Below, one piece after another: positions 17,693-27,191 of a stretch of DNA of 64,000 nt; the first letter of the stretch is position 1; each line of letters begins with the position of its first letter. This DNA is from Polycyclovorans sp. (GTDB lineage: Bacteria > Pseudomonadota > Gammaproteobacteria > Nevskiales > Nevskiaceae). The position numbers and the translations under genes were made by a program. Below the pieces are notes generated by a model. The model was not told where the DNA came from and searched no databases. It saw only the letters and a program-made list of their open reading frames with translations. Location of the stretch: assembly GCA_002706265.1 (NCBI GenBank), contig PAKU01000028.1, positions 23,878 to 87,877 on the forward strand. Reading direction: 5' to 3'.

Positions 17693-18148
17693 ATGCACGT
17701 TGCGCTGTATCAACCCGAAATTCCGCCCAACACCGGCAACATCATCCGCCTGTGCGCCAACACCGGCGCCCGGCTGCACCTGATCCATCCACTCGGCTTC
17801 AGGACCGACGACAGGTCATTGTCACGGGCCGGGCTGGACTATCACGAGCAGGCCGTCATCACCCACCACGCCGACTGGGCCGCGTTCTGCGCCTGGCGCG
17901 CCCAACAGCCACCGCACCTGCTCTGGGCCTACACCACCAAAGCGACCCGGCGCCACGACGATGCCACCCCCGGCGCCGACGACATCCTGCTGTTCGGCCC
18001 GGAAAGCCGTGGACTGCCCGCCGACCTTCTCGACAGCCTGCCCGGCGAACAGCGCCTGCGTTTACCCATGCGGCCGGGCAGCCGCAGCCTGAATCTGTCG
18101 AACACAGTGGCCGTGGCCGTCTATCAGGCGTGGGGACGGTTGATCTAG
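17693..18148 (+). CDS. trmL: tRNA (cytidine/uridine-34 2'-O)-methyltransferase
   Basis: SPOUT-class methyltransferase that modifies the wobble ribose of tRNA-Leu. 151 residues, standard for TrmL. The family start HVALYQPEIPPNTGNIIRLC is present, as are the knotted SAM-binding elements LLFGPESRGLP and LRLPMRPGSRSLNLSN. It follows the DUF2007 gene by 11 bases, so the M16 peptidase, DUF2007 and trmL genes form one run on the plus strand. Confidence 0.95.
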   Translation: MHVALYQPEIPPNTGNIIRLCANTGARLHLIHPLGFRTDDRSLSRAGLDYHEQAVITHHADWAAFCAWRAQQPPHLLWAYTTKATRRHDDATPGADDILLFGPESRGLPADLLDSLPGEQRLRLPMRPGSRSLNLSNTVAVAVYQAWGRLI

Positions 18149-18331
18149 ACCTGGCACCTGACACGACCGTCAGGCACACCGGCGGCGGGCGCGTGGCGGC
18201 GAAAGCCCCAAGGGCGGGCCGTGCCCGCCACCTTCGGTGTGCGATGCGACCTGCTGTCAGAAGCAAAGCCCTCAGGCCGGCCATCAGCAATGGCGGTGAG
18301 GGCGTTGCAACCCACCCCGCCCAGGCTGGCG

Positions 18332-19018
18332 CTAAAGCTTGATCTCGGCCAAGGTCGCCACTTGGCGATGCCCCGGCGCTGCCTGGGTCTTGCCGTCGCG
18401 CACCACTTGGCAGGTCTGCAATCCCGCGTCACGCGCCGCGTCGAGTTCGGCGCCCACGTCTGACAAAAACAGGATCTCTTCCGGCGCACAGCCCACGGCC
18501 TCGACGATGGCGCGGTAGCTGGCCACCTCGCGCTTGCCGCCCACGCGGGTGTCGAAGTAGTCGGTGAACAATGGCGTGAGGTCGCCGTGGGCGGTGTGGC
18601 CAAAGATCAGCTTCTGCGCCGTGACCGAGCCGGAGGAGTAGACGTACAGCGCCAGGCCGTCGCCGTGCCACCGGTGCAGCGCGGCCGGGGTGTCGGGGTA
18701 GACGTGCCCCTGCAGTTCACCCTGTGCGTAGCCCTCGGCCCAGATCATCCCCTGCAAGGCTTTGAGCGGCGTGGCCTTGCGGTCTTCGTCGATCCACTGC
18801 TCCAGCACGTCGGCGGCTTCGGCCAGCGACAGGTCGCATCCCACGAGCTGCTCCACGGCGTCGAGCTGAATGTGCACCTCGTCTTGATGCGCGTTGGCGC
18901 GCAGCCAGTCACGGATGCGCGCTCGCGCGTAGGGGAACAAGGTCTCGTGGACGAAATCGATGGAGGAGGTGGTGCCTTCGATGTCGGTAAGAATCGCTTT
19001 GATCGGCTGCCCGCCCAT
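18332..19018 (-). CDS. mtnC: Enolase-phosphatase E1 (acireductone synthase)
   Basis: Bifunctional HAD enzyme of methionine salvage that enolises and then dephosphorylates 2,3-diketo-5-methylthiopentyl-1-phosphate. 228 residues, with the characteristic LTDIEGTTSSIDFV motif I (DxEGT replacing DxDGT), YSSGSV motif II and FLSDVGAELDAA motif IV. The start codon lies directly after the mtnD stop, so mtnB-mtnD-mtnC is one tightly packed operon. The preceding enzymes (MtnN, MtnK, MtnA) are not in this window. Confidence 0.96.
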   Translation of the reverse strand: MGGQPIKAILTDIEGTTSSIDFVHETLFPYARARIRDWLRANAHQDEVHIQLDAVEQLVGCDLSLAEAADVLEQWIDEDRKATPLKALQGMIWAEGYAQGELQGHVYPDTPAALHRWHGDGLALYVYSSGSVTAQKLIFGHTAHGDLTPLFTDYFDTRVGGKREVASYRAIVEAVGCAPEEILFLSDVGAELDAARDAGLQTCQVVRDGKTQAAPGHRQVATLAEIKL

Positions 19019-19573
19019 TCAGGCCGCCGCGCCCGCGTAGGCGGGAAACCTGGTGGCGATCGCATCGCCGGTGAAATGCCCCACCCAGCCCTCGGGCTGG
19101 GTGAAGAAGCGAATCGCCTTGAACAGCGGCCGGGGCCCCATGTCGAACCAGTGCGTGGTGTGGGCCGGCAGTTCGATCAGGTCGCCTGCGGTGCATTCGG
19201 TCATGTACACCTTGCCGTTCTTGCGGATGTAGAACACGCCCGCGCCGTCAACGAAGAAGCGAATCTCGAAGTCGTGGTGCACGTGCTCGGCAAGAAATTT
19301 CTGCCGTGCCTCGCCGGCCTGCGGGTGATCGGGGTGCATGCCCATCACGTCGACGCTCTGGAAGCCGTACTTGGCGTTCAGCGCCGCCACCGAGCCTTCG
19401 TAGGCTTTCAGTACGGTCTCGCTGCTGGCATCGGGCGCCAGCTGTTCGCTGGCGGTCCAGCGCTGCAGGGGCACGCCAATGGCGGCCAGCTCGGCCTGGA
19501 TGGCGTCGAAATCATCGGTGTGCAGCAGCGGGGTTTGCGGATCGGTGTCGGCAAATACGGTCAGGGTGGTCAT
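19019..19573 (-). CDS. mtnD: Acireductone dioxygenase
   Basis: Metal-dependent cupin that oxidises acireductone; with Fe it yields the keto-acid precursor of methionine, with Ni an off-pathway product. 184 residues. The metal-ligand cluster is visible as EHVHHDFEIRFFVDG, with the last His in PAHTTHWFDMG. The ATG overlaps the mtnB TGA (ATGA), indicating translational coupling. Confidence 0.96.
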   Translation of the reverse strand: MTTLTVFADTDPQTPLLHTDDFDAIQAELAAIGVPLQRWTASEQLAPDASSETVLKAYEGSVAALNAKYGFQSVDVMGMHPDHPQAGEARQKFLAEHVHHDFEIRFFVDGAGVFYIRKNGKVYMTECTAGDLIELPAHTTHWFDMGPRPLFKAIRFFTQPEGWVGHFTGDAIATRFPAYAGAAA

Positions 19574-20187
19574 CGGTCAAGCTCCATCAATAAGCAGTCC
19601 AGCATGAATTCCAGCGCTTCCACGGCATACCGTGCCTGCGCAACGTTTCGGCCCCAGGCGTACAGGCCGTGGCCGGCAATCAGATAGGCGGGAAAAGGGG
19701 CCTGGCGCATCCGTGCATCAACGCCGGCCGCCAGGCGGGCAATGTCCTGATCATTCTCGAACACCGGCAACACCACCGTTTCAGCCGGATCGGGCTGCCC
19801 CGGCAACACCTTCATCAGTTCGAACCCGCTGAGGCTGAGCTGCTCGAACCGCCGCGACAGCACCGTATTGGCGCGCGAATGCGTGTGCAGCACACAGCCC
19901 ACCTCGGGCACCCGTGCGTAGACCTGAACATGCAACCCGGTCTCGTAGGAGGTCTTGCGGCCCGGTTCCTGCGGGCGGCCATCCAGGTCGGCCCGCAGAA
20001 ACTGCGCCGGGCTCAGCTCGCCCTTGTGCCCGCCGGAGGCCGTGATCAACAGTTCATCTGCCCCGATCCGGGCCGAAAAATTGCCGCCGCTGGCCGGCAC
20101 CCAGCCACGCTGGTGAAACAGGTGACCGGCCATGATCATGGCCTCGGCCGCTTCGGCGGCGCCGGGATATCGCATTGGGTCGTTCAT
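19570..20187 (-). CDS. mtnB: Methylthioribulose-1-phosphate dehydratase
   Basis: Class II aldolase-fold zinc enzyme that dehydrates 5-methylthioribulose-1-phosphate. 205 residues from the ATG at 20187 (MNDPMRYPGAAEAAEAMI). The frame extends upstream to 20295 without homology. Zinc ligands are in CVLHTHSRAN and in the late YLIAGHGLYAWG; ASGGNFSARI is the phosphate-binding loop. It is first in the mtnB-D-C operon, and divergent from the dienelactone hydrolase gene. Confidence 0.95.
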   Translation of the reverse strand: MNDPMRYPGAAEAAEAMIMAGHLFHQRGWVPASGGNFSARIGADELLITASGGHKGELSPAQFLRADLDGRPQEPGRKTSYETGLHVQVYARVPEVGCVLHTHSRANTVLSRRFEQLSLSGFELMKVLPGQPDPAETVVLPVFENDQDIARLAAGVDARMRQAPFPAYLIAGHGLYAWGRNVAQARYAVEALEFMLDCLLMELDR

Positions 20188-20312
20188 CGCGCCGAACTGT
20201 AAGCCACGCCTGAATGCGGAACAATGACAGCCGACCTGCGGTTGACGTGCCGGCGCAATCCGGCAACGGTTCGGCCTCGTCGCATCTTCACACACGCCAA
20301 GGAGAACCCCTT

Positions 20313-21029
20313 ATGAGCATCACCACCCGTACCGTCGACTACACCCACGGCGGCAAGACCTTCGAGGCCTTCGTGGCCGTTGACAGCGCCCTCCAAGGCC
20401 CCCGGCCGGTCGTGCTGGTGGGGCACCAGTGGGGTGGCCGGGACGCCTTTGCCGACGGCCACGCCCAGCGGCTTGCGGCGGCCGGCTACCTGGGCGTGGC
20501 CTGGGATCTCTACGGCAAAGGCGTGCGCGGCAACAGCGTTGAAGAAAACAGCGCGCTGATGACGCCGCTGATGGAAAACCGCGGCGAGCTGCTGGCCCGC
20601 ATCAATGCCGCCGTGGCGCTGGCCAAGGCCCAGCCCGAGGCCGACACCGGCCGCGTGGCCGTGATCGGCTATTGCTTTGGCGGCCTGTGCGCGCTCGACC
20701 TGGCCCGCAGCGGCGCCGACGTGCGCGGCGTGGTCAGCTTTCATGGCCTGCTCAAGCCCAACGGCCTGCCGGCCAAGCCGATCAAGGCCAAGGCCCTGGT
20801 GCTGCACGGCGCCGACGACCCGATGGCGCCCATCGAAGACGTGGTTGCCTTCCGCAAGGAATTCACCGAAGGCGGCAGCGACTGGCAACTGCACCTCTAC
20901 GGCCACACCCAGCACGCCTTCTCGGTGCCGGGCGCCAATATCGCGGACCTGGGCATCAAGCACAACGCCGACGCCGAACGTCGTTCGGCGGTCAGCGAGC
21001 GCGACTTTCTCAAGGAAGTCCTGGCCTGA
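20313..21029 (+). CDS. Dienelactone hydrolase family protein
   Basis: Alpha/beta hydrolase of 238 residues. It has the DLH-type cysteine nucleophile elbow GYCFGG (about 116-121), acid GADDPMAP and catalytic His in GHTQHAFSVPG. AAGGAG sits eight bases before ATG 20313. DLH members open dienelactones in chlorocatechol degradation, but many are general esterases, and no catechol genes are nearby, so the substrate is unknown. Its TGA overlaps the proposed CTG start of the DUF2064 gene. Confidence 0.88.
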   Translation: MSITTRTVDYTHGGKTFEAFVAVDSALQGPRPVVLVGHQWGGRDAFADGHAQRLAAAGYLGVAWDLYGKGVRGNSVEENSALMTPLMENRGELLARINAAVALAKAQPEADTGRVAVIGYCFGGLCALDLARSGADVRGVVSFHGLLKPNGLPAKPIKAKALVLHGADDPMAPIEDVVAFRKEFTEGGSDWQLHLYGHTQHAFSVPGANIADLGIKHNADAERRSAVSERDFLKEVLA

Positions 21030-21640
21030 GCCCCACGCCCAGAATCGGCATCTTCGCCAAGGCACCGATTGCGGGCTACGCCAAGACCCGGCTCAACGCC
21101 ACGCTCGGCGCCGCCGGCGCGGCCGCCCTGCAGGCGGCGTTGACCCGACGCACCCTGCGCACCGCAGCCGCCAGCGGTGCGCAGGTGTGGCTGTGGTCGG
21201 CGGGCGATGCCTGTCATCCCTTCTGGGCGGCGCTGGCCCGTGAAGGCGCCCCACCGCCGGTCGCGCAGCAGGGCGACGATCTGGGCGCACGCATGGCGCA
21301 CGCGCTCGCGGTCATGCACGCCGGGCAACACCCGGCCGTGGTCATCGGCACGGACTGCCCGGCGCTCACCGCAGACCACCTGCGATCGGCGGTGGCCGCG
21401 CTGGCGGAGCACGACCATGTGTTCGTGCCGGCCGAGGATGGCGGCTATGTGCTGGTCGGCACCCGCCGGCCAGACCCGGCACTGTTCAGCGCAATCGACT
21501 GGGGCACCGACCGGGTCATGGCGCAGACCCGCGCTCGGCTGCGGGCCCTGGGATGCACTGCCTGCGAGTTGCCGATGCTGTGGGATCTGGATGACGCCGC
21601 AGACTGGCATCGCGCCCGCGCCGAGGGGCTGATCGACTGA
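21026..21640 (+). CDS. DUF2064 / TIGR04282 glycosyltransferase-like protein
   Basis: 204-residue nucleotide-sugar-transferase-like protein (family also called rSAM/selenodomain-associated transferase 1). Visible: the N-terminal PRIGIFAKAPIAGYAKTRL, the acidic VIGTDCPALTADHL and the EDGGYVLVGTRR segment that define the family. There is no ATG, GTG or TTG in frame before the conserved start; CTG at 21026 fits, overlaps the DLH stop as CTGA and has AAGGA (21012-21016) nine bases upstream. The biological role of the family is unclear. Confidence 0.87.
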   Translation: MSPTPRIGIFAKAPIAGYAKTRLNATLGAAGAAALQAALTRRTLRTAAASGAQVWLWSAGDACHPFWAALAREGAPPPVAQQGDDLGARMAHALAVMHAGQHPAVVIGTDCPALTADHLRSAVAALAEHDHVFVPAEDGGYVLVGTRRPDPALFSAIDWGTDRVMAQTRARLRALGCTACELPMLWDLDDAADWHRARAEGLID

Positions 21641-21711
21641 GTCTCAACCGGCGTTCAGCGCCCGCCCTCGCGCCCGGCGCCTGCCCCCGTTGCCCGGTGA
21701 CCGCGCGCGGC

Positions 21712-22389
21712 TCAGGCGCCGCCGCCGATGCGCATTTCCAGTTGCGCCAGACGTTCGTGGGTGCCCACATCCGACCAGTAGCCGGTGAACAGCTCGGCGG
21801 TCACCTGATGGTTTTCGACGGCCTTGCGCAGGCGCTTCGCCAGCTTGAAGGCCCCCTTGGGCGCGTCCTCGAACAGCGCCGGATGCAGCACCGACACGCC
21901 GCTGAAGGTGTAGCTCGGCCCGGCATCGAACACCCGGCCGGCCACCAGCCCGAAGTCGCCCTTGAGGTTGTGCGACGGATTGGGCACCAGCACCAGGTGC
22001 GCCAGGTCCTGCCCCGGCAGGTGCATGCGCGCCAGCCGCTTCAGGTCCAGGCCCTCGATATAGACATCCCCGTTGACGACCAGAAACTCGTCCTCGCCCA
22101 GCAACGGCAGGGCGTTGGCGATGCCGCCGCCGGTTTCCAGCGCCGGCCAGCCCTCATGTGAATAGACAATTTTCAGGTTGTGGCGTCGGCCGTCGCCCAG
22201 CACCTGCTCCAATTGCGCGCCCAGCCAGCCGGTGTTGATCACCACCTCGCGGATGCCGGCGCGCTGCAACTGCCGCAGCAGGTGCGTGATCAGCGGCTTG
22301 CCGCCGGCCTCGATCAGCGGTTTGGGGGTGAGGTCGGTCATCGGCCGCAGGCGGCTGCCGCGGCCGGCCGCCAGAATCATCGCCTTCAT
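21712..22389 (-). CDS. murU: N-acetylmuramate-1-phosphate uridylyltransferase
   Basis: Nucleotidyltransferase that turns MurNAc-1-phosphate into UDP-MurNAc, bypassing de novo (fosfomycin-sensitive) synthesis. 225 residues. The nucleotide-binding signature [19 protein letters not shown] opens the protein, followed by the catalytic VVNGDVY and FSGVSVLHP. Its ATG overlaps the amgK stop (ATGA), and amgK-murU is the known recycling operon of Pseudomonas. Together with ampD it shows that the cell recycles its wall. Confidence 0.95.
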   Translation of the reverse strand: MKAMILAAGRGSRLRPMTDLTPKPLIEAGGKPLITHLLRQLQRAGIREVVINTGWLGAQLEQVLGDGRRHNLKIVYSHEGWPALETGGGIANALPLLGEDEFLVVNGDVYIEGLDLKRLARMHLPGQDLAHLVLVPNPSHNLKGDFGLVAGRVFDAGPSYTFSGVSVLHPALFEDAPKGAFKLAKRLRKAVENHQVTAELFTGYWSDVGTHERLAQLEMRIGGGA

Positions 22390-23378
22390 GGCGCCAGTCC
22401 CAGTTGATCGAGCAGCGCGCCCAGTGGCGCCATCTGCGCATCGACCGCCGCGCGCGCGCGCAGGTAGGCGATGAACCTCGGGGCGTCGTCAAGATAGGCG
22501 GGTTTGCCATCGCGGTAGCGGATGCGGGCGAAAATGCCCAGCACTTTCAGGTGACGCTGCGTGCCCATGCGCTCGGCCTGCAGCACAAAGTCATGCAGCG
22601 CGGCGGCCACCGGCAAGCCGGCCGCGCGCGCCTGTCGCCAGTAGACCGCCAGACCCTGGTCGACCAGGGTCTGCGGCCAGCTCAGAAAGGCGTCCTTGAA
22701 CAGCGAAATGACGTCGTAGCTGATGGGGCCGCACACCGCATCCTGAAAATCCAGAATGCCGGGGTTGGGGTCGCTGACCATCAAGTTGCGCGGCATGAAG
22801 TCGCGATGCACGAACACCCTGGGCTGCGCCAGCGCGTTGGCCAGCAGCCGCTCGCACACCGTGTCCCACAGCGCCGACTCGGCCGCCGTGAAGCGGCGCC
22901 CCAGATGCCGGCCCACAAACCAGTCGGGGAACAGTTGCAGCTCACGCGTCAGCAGCCCCGCGTCGTAGGCCGGCAGCCCGGCCGGGTCGATATGCCGCTG
23001 CGCCTGCACCAGTGCCGCGGTGGCGGTGGCAAACCAGGCCAGCGCGGCCTCTGGCGCACGGGGCATGCCCTGCAGCCAGGTGTGCGTGCCCAGGTCGCCC
23101 AGCAGCAGAAATCCCCGGTCGAGGTCCTGCCCCAGCACCGGCGGCACACTCAGCCCGGCCGCCTGTAGCCGCGCGGCCACCGCCAGAAAGGGGCCGCAGT
23201 CTTCCTGCGCGGGGGGCGCGTCCATCACGATCGCGCTGCCGCGCGCCGATTGCAGGCGAAAATAGCGGCGAAAGCTGGCATCGGCGGAGGCGGGCGCCCA
23301 GCCTGCGTCGCTCACACCCAGCGTGGAACAGGCCCATTGCCGGGCGGCCTCGGCCCTGTGATCTTGGTTGTGCGTCAT
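22386..23378 (-). CDS. amgK: N-acetylmuramate/N-acetylglucosamine anomeric kinase
   Basis: Aminoglycoside-phosphotransferase-fold kinase that phosphorylates MurNAc and GlcNAc at C1 for MurU. 330 residues. Kinase motifs are [12 protein letters not shown] (catalytic Asp) and GILDFQDA (metal Asp, in place of DFG); the N-terminal ASFRRYFRL strand is typical. It is first in the amgK-murU pair and diverges from lptD, the same arrangement as in Pseudomonas. Confidence 0.94.
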   Translation of the reverse strand: MTHNQDHRAEAARQWACSTLGVSDAGWAPASADASFRRYFRLQSARGSAIVMDAPPAQEDCGPFLAVAARLQAAGLSVPPVLGQDLDRGFLLLGDLGTHTWLQGMPRAPEAALAWFATATAALVQAQRHIDPAGLPAYDAGLLTRELQLFPDWFVGRHLGRRFTAAESALWDTVCERLLANALAQPRVFVHRDFMPRNLMVSDPNPGILDFQDAVCGPISYDVISLFKDAFLSWPQTLVDQGLAVYWRQARAAGLPVAAALHDFVLQAERMGTQRHLKVLGIFARIRYRDGKPAYLDDAPRFIAYLRARAAVDAQMAPLGALLDQLGLAP

Positions 23379-23555
23379 TCGGCCGTCAGCATACCGTCAC
23401 AGAATCCCTTGAAGTGGCGCGCCATGGGCGACACTGCGCCCCTACACTTGAGGCCTCGCCAGTCACCGCACCCCTGAACGCGGGTTCTGATCGGCGCGTC
23501 CATCACCTGCCATGTCCTGCCACGCCCTGCCGCGCCACCCCAAACCGCCCTGTTG

Positions 23556-25754
23556 ATGCCCTTCTGCCTGCGACTTTCCGCCCTGCGCGCCGCCGTGCTC
23601 GGCCTGCTTTCGATGTCCGCCTTGGCGGTGCCTTCGGCCGGCTGGGCGGCGGGCGAATGCCGGGCGTTCACCGTGGCCGACGATGCGCCCGAGCTGCGCT
23701 ACAGCGCCGACCTGAACATCACCGGCGACCTGCTGGAACTGATCGACGGCAGCGACTCCGAGGTCAGCGGCAATGTGGAACTGCGCGAAGGGGACAATGT
23801 GCTGGTAGCGCCGCGGCTGACGCTCAACGCCGAGCGCGATGGCGTGGCCATGCCCGATGGCGCGCTGTTCCGCAGCCCCGACCTGATGCTCACCAGTGAA
23901 TCGGCGCGGTTCAATCTGGTGGACGAGTCCGGCACGTTTTTCGGCACCGAGTTCGCGCTGAGCCAACAGAACACCCGTGGCGGGGCCGAGGTGCTCACGC
24001 TCGACAGCACCGGGCGCGTCAAGCTCGACAGTGGGCGCTACACCTCATGCCCACCCGAGGCCGAGGCTTGGCGACTCGACGCCCGCGAGATCGACCTCGA
24101 TGTGAATGAAGGCCTGGGCACCGCCCGCGGCGCCGTCATCCGCCTCGCAGATGTGCCGGTGCTGTACCTGCCGTATTTTCAGTTTCCGATCGATGACCGG
24201 CGCCGCACCGGCTTGCTGTTTCCCACCTTTGGTCAGTCGGACAACACCGGCATCGACCTGCGCTGGCCGGTCTATCTGAACCTGGCCCCGAACTACGATG
24301 CCACGGTCACGCCGCGCATCATGTCGAGCCGGGGTCTGCAGATGATCGGCGACGGCCGCTACCTTTTCAGCAACAGTCGCGGAACGCTACGCTACGAAAC
24401 CCTGCCCAACGACACCGGCAATGGCGCCGCCGGGCGCTCGCGCAGTTATGTCGACGGACGACACGAAGGCTTGATCAACGACCGGCTGGCCGTCGATGCA
24501 CGGTTTGCCGAGGTCAGCGACCCGCGCTATTTCGAAGACCTGGGCGGCGGGCTCGACCTGGCCGCCCTCACCCACCTCGACCGCAGCCTGCGGCTCACCT
24601 ATCAGGCGCCGGGCAGTTACACGCTGACGGGTTTGATCCAGGACTACCAGACCATCGCGCTCAACCTGGCCCCGGAGGACGATCCCTTCAGGCGCCTGCC
24701 GCAGGTCCGCTTTGCCGCCCTCACCCCCAACGACTGGCGCGGCGTGCGTGCCGGGATCGACAGCGAGTACGTCTATTTCGCCCGCCGCGACGCCATCGAA
24801 GGCCAGCGCTTCGACGCCCGGCCCTACCTGCGCTACGAAGTCGATCAGCTCAGCCGCTACACGATTGCCGAGGTGGACTGGCGCTACACCGTCTACGAAC
24901 TGACCGGCAACCTCGCCGGCGCGACGCCCCGACCCTCGCGCAGCCTGCCCACGGTGGGCGCCGAAACCGGCCTGCGCTTCGACCGCATCAACCACTCCGG
25001 CTCGATACAGACCCTCGAACCCCGCATGTTCTATCTGTACACGCCCTTCGAGGCGCAGTCCGACCTGCCGCTGTTCGACAGTGGCGAGCCCGACTTCGAC
25101 TTCACCCAGTTGTTCGCGCGCAACCGCTACACCGGCGCCGACCGCGTGTCCGACGCCCACCACGTCGCGGTGGCCGCCACCACGCGACTGCTCGACCCCG
25201 AACGCGGCATCGTGCGCTGGAGTGCGTCCGTCGGGCAGATTTATCGTCTGCAAGCCCCGCGCGTGGCGCTGCCGGACGAACCACAGCTGCCCGACAACGG
25301 CCCCACCGATTTCATCGCCAGCACCGACTACCAGGTCAGCGCGCGGGTCTCGGCGCAGGCGGCCACCCAATGGTCGCCAGACGAAGAGCGCTTTGACCGC
25401 TCCCAGTTCAGCCTGCGCTTTCGCGAAGGGCTGCGCGAGGCGCGGCTGGCCTACCGCTACCGGTCGGACCTGCTGGAGCAGGCCGATCTGGCCTTTCAAT
25501 GGCCGATCGGCGGCGGCTTCACCGCCAGCCATCTGTGGCGCTATTCGCTGGCCGAACGCCAAAGCATCGACCTGCTGGCGGGGCTGGGCTTCGAGGACTG
25601 CTGCTGGGCGATCCGTGCCGCGTATCGGCGGTTTCTGACCGGCACCGACGGTCGCTACGACAGCGGCGTCTACTTCCAGTTCGAGCTCAAGGGCCTGACC
25701 CGTCTCGGCAGCGGCTTCAACCCCTTCCAGCCGCGCGCCGACGCGCCGCCCTGA
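23556..25754 (+). CDS. lptD: LPS-assembly protein LptD
   Basis: Outer-membrane beta-barrel that, with LptE, inserts lipopolysaccharide into the outer leaflet. 732 residues from ATG 23556 (a TTG codon directly precedes it). Signal peptide to about residue 30 (AGWA), then a LptA-like OstA domain (GNVELREGDNVLVAPRLTLN) and the barrel domain with LPYFQFPIDDRRRTGLLFP. The cysteines needed for the two disulfides are present: one in GECRAF, one in SCPPE and an adjacent pair in FEDCCW. It is the first gene of lptD-surA-pdxA-rsmA. Confidence 0.96.
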   Translation: MPFCLRLSALRAAVLGLLSMSALAVPSAGWAAGECRAFTVADDAPELRYSADLNITGDLLELIDGSDSEVSGNVELREGDNVLVAPRLTLNAERDGVAMPDGALFRSPDLMLTSESARFNLVDESGTFFGTEFALSQQNTRGGAEVLTLDSTGRVKLDSGRYTSCPPEAEAWRLDAREIDLDVNEGLGTARGAVIRLADVPVLYLPYFQFPIDDRRRTGLLFPTFGQSDNTGIDLRWPVYLNLAPNYDATVTPRIMSSRGLQMIGDGRYLFSNSRGTLRYETLPNDTGNGAAGRSRSYVDGRHEGLINDRLAVDARFAEVSDPRYFEDLGGGLDLAALTHLDRSLRLTYQAPGSYTLTGLIQDYQTIALNLAPEDDPFRRLPQVRFAALTPNDWRGVRAGIDSEYVYFARRDAIEGQRFDARPYLRYEVDQLSRYTIAEVDWRYTVYELTGNLAGATPRPSRSLPTVGAETGLRFDRINHSGSIQTLEPRMFYLYTPFEAQSDLPLFDSGEPDFDFTQLFARNRYTGADRVSDAHHVAVAATTRLLDPERGIVRWSASVGQIYRLQAPRVALPDEPQLPDNGPTDFIASTDYQVSARVSAQAATQWSPDEERFDRSQFSLRFREGLREARLAYRYRSDLLEQADLAFQWPIGGGFTASHLWRYSLAERQSIDLLAGLGFEDCCWAIRAAYRRFLTGTDGRYDSGVYFQFELKGLTRLGSGFNPFQPRADAPP

Positions 25755-25847
25755 ACCCCACGGATCGTTCGCCGCGCGGCGTGGTCTACCCGACGTGTTA
25801 TCTTTTTCGGCTTGCTTTTTCCGCCTTACTACCAGACCCCATCGCTC

Positions 25848-27191
25848 ATGAATCGCACCTTCAGGCGCTTGCTTCCCCTTTCAATCCTGAGTGCAACGCT
25901 GGCCGCCGCCAGCATTGCGCCGGTCAGCGCCGCGCAGCCGCTGGATCGCATTGCCGTGGCCGTCAACGACGGCGTGATCCTCGAATCCGAGATCGACAGT
26001 GCCGTACAGCAGGCCAACGAGCAGATCCGCAGCCGCGACATCACGCCGCCCGCGCCCGAAGTGCTGCGCAAGCAGGTGCTTGATCGCCTGATCCTCATCA
26101 AAGTGCAGACCCAGCGTGCGGCCGCGGCCGGCATTCGCATTGACGATCGTGAGCTCAACGAGGTCCTGACCAATCTGGCCAAGGAAAACGGCATGACCCT
26201 GTCGCAGTTCGCCGACGCGCTGCGCTCGGAGGGCACCGACTACCTGACCGTGCGTGAACAGATTCGCGACGAGATGGCGATCAACCGCATTCGCAGTCGT
26301 GAGGTCGAAGGGCGCATCAATGTGTCGGAAAGCGATGTCGACCTCTACCTCGCCCAGCAGGACGGCACGGCCAACGACGCCGAATACCGTTTGCAGCACA
26401 TTCTCATCGGGCTGCGCGACGGCATCTCGCCAGAAGAACGCAGCGCCGCCCGCGCGCGCATCGAATCGATACGCACGCGCATCGTCGAGGGCGGCGAATC
26501 CTTCGAGTCCATCGCCATTGCCGAATCCGATGGCCAGCAGGCGCTTGATGGCGGTGACCTGGGCATGCGCGCCGCGGAGTCCCTGCCCGCGGCCTTTGCC
26601 ACGGCCGCAGCGGCGTTGGAGGTTGGCGGCGTCAGCGAGGTCATTGAAGCCGGCGGCGGCTTCCACCTCATCAAGCTGATCGAACGCCAGGGCGGTGACC
26701 AACGGCAGAGCGTGGTCGAAACCCGCGCGCGGCACATTCTCATCAGCCCCAACACGATTCGCAGCGACGAGCAGTCGCGCACGCTGGCGCGCGAACTGCA
26801 CCAGCGCATCGTGGCCGGCGAAAAGCTCTCCAAGCTCGCGGCCGAGTTTTCCGATGACCCCGGCAGCAAGAACAATGGCGGCGACCTGGGCTACAACCCG
26901 CCGGGCATGATGGTGCCGACCTTCCAGGAGCGCATGGACGCGCTTGCGCCGGGCGAGCTCAGCGAGCCGTTCAGCACCCAGTTCGGCTGGCACATCGTCG
27001 AGGTCGTGGACCGCCGCACCCGCGACGTCACCGAGCTTGCCAAGCGTGCGCGGGTGCGCAACGCCATCAAGAATCGCCGGGTGGCCGAGGAATACGACAG
27101 CTGGTCGCGGCGCCTGCGCGCCGAGGCGTTCGTCGAATACCGGATCGCGTCCGATCGCCCGCCCGAAGCCGCCGCCAAGGACGCCACCTGA
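25848..27191 (+). CDS. surA: Periplasmic chaperone and peptidyl-prolyl isomerase SurA
   Basis: Escorts outer-membrane proteins such as LptD to the Bam complex. 447 residues from ATG 25848 (MNRTFRRLLPLS; the frame opens earlier, at 25812, but the signal peptide starts here). Order: signal peptide to AAQP, SurA N-terminal chaperone domain (DRIAVAVNDGVILESEI), two parvulin domains beginning RLQHILIGL and RARHILISP, and a C-terminal helix. Its TGA overlaps the CTG proposed as the pdxA start. Confidence 0.96.
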   Translation: MNRTFRRLLPLSILSATLAAASIAPVSAAQPLDRIAVAVNDGVILESEIDSAVQQANEQIRSRDITPPAPEVLRKQVLDRLILIKVQTQRAAAAGIRIDDRELNEVLTNLAKENGMTLSQFADALRSEGTDYLTVREQIRDEMAINRIRSREVEGRINVSESDVDLYLAQQDGTANDAEYRLQHILIGLRDGISPEERSAARARIESIRTRIVEGGESFESIAIAESDGQQALDGGDLGMRAAESLPAAFATAAAALEVGGVSEVIEAGGGFHLIKLIERQGGDQRQSVVETRARHILISPNTIRSDEQSRTLARELHQRIVAGEKLSKLAAEFSDDPGSKNNGGDLGYNPPGMMVPTFQERMDALAPGELSEPFSTQFGWHIVEVVDRRTRDVTELAKRARVRNAIKNRRVAEEYDSWSRRLRAEAFVEYRIASDRPPEAAAKDAT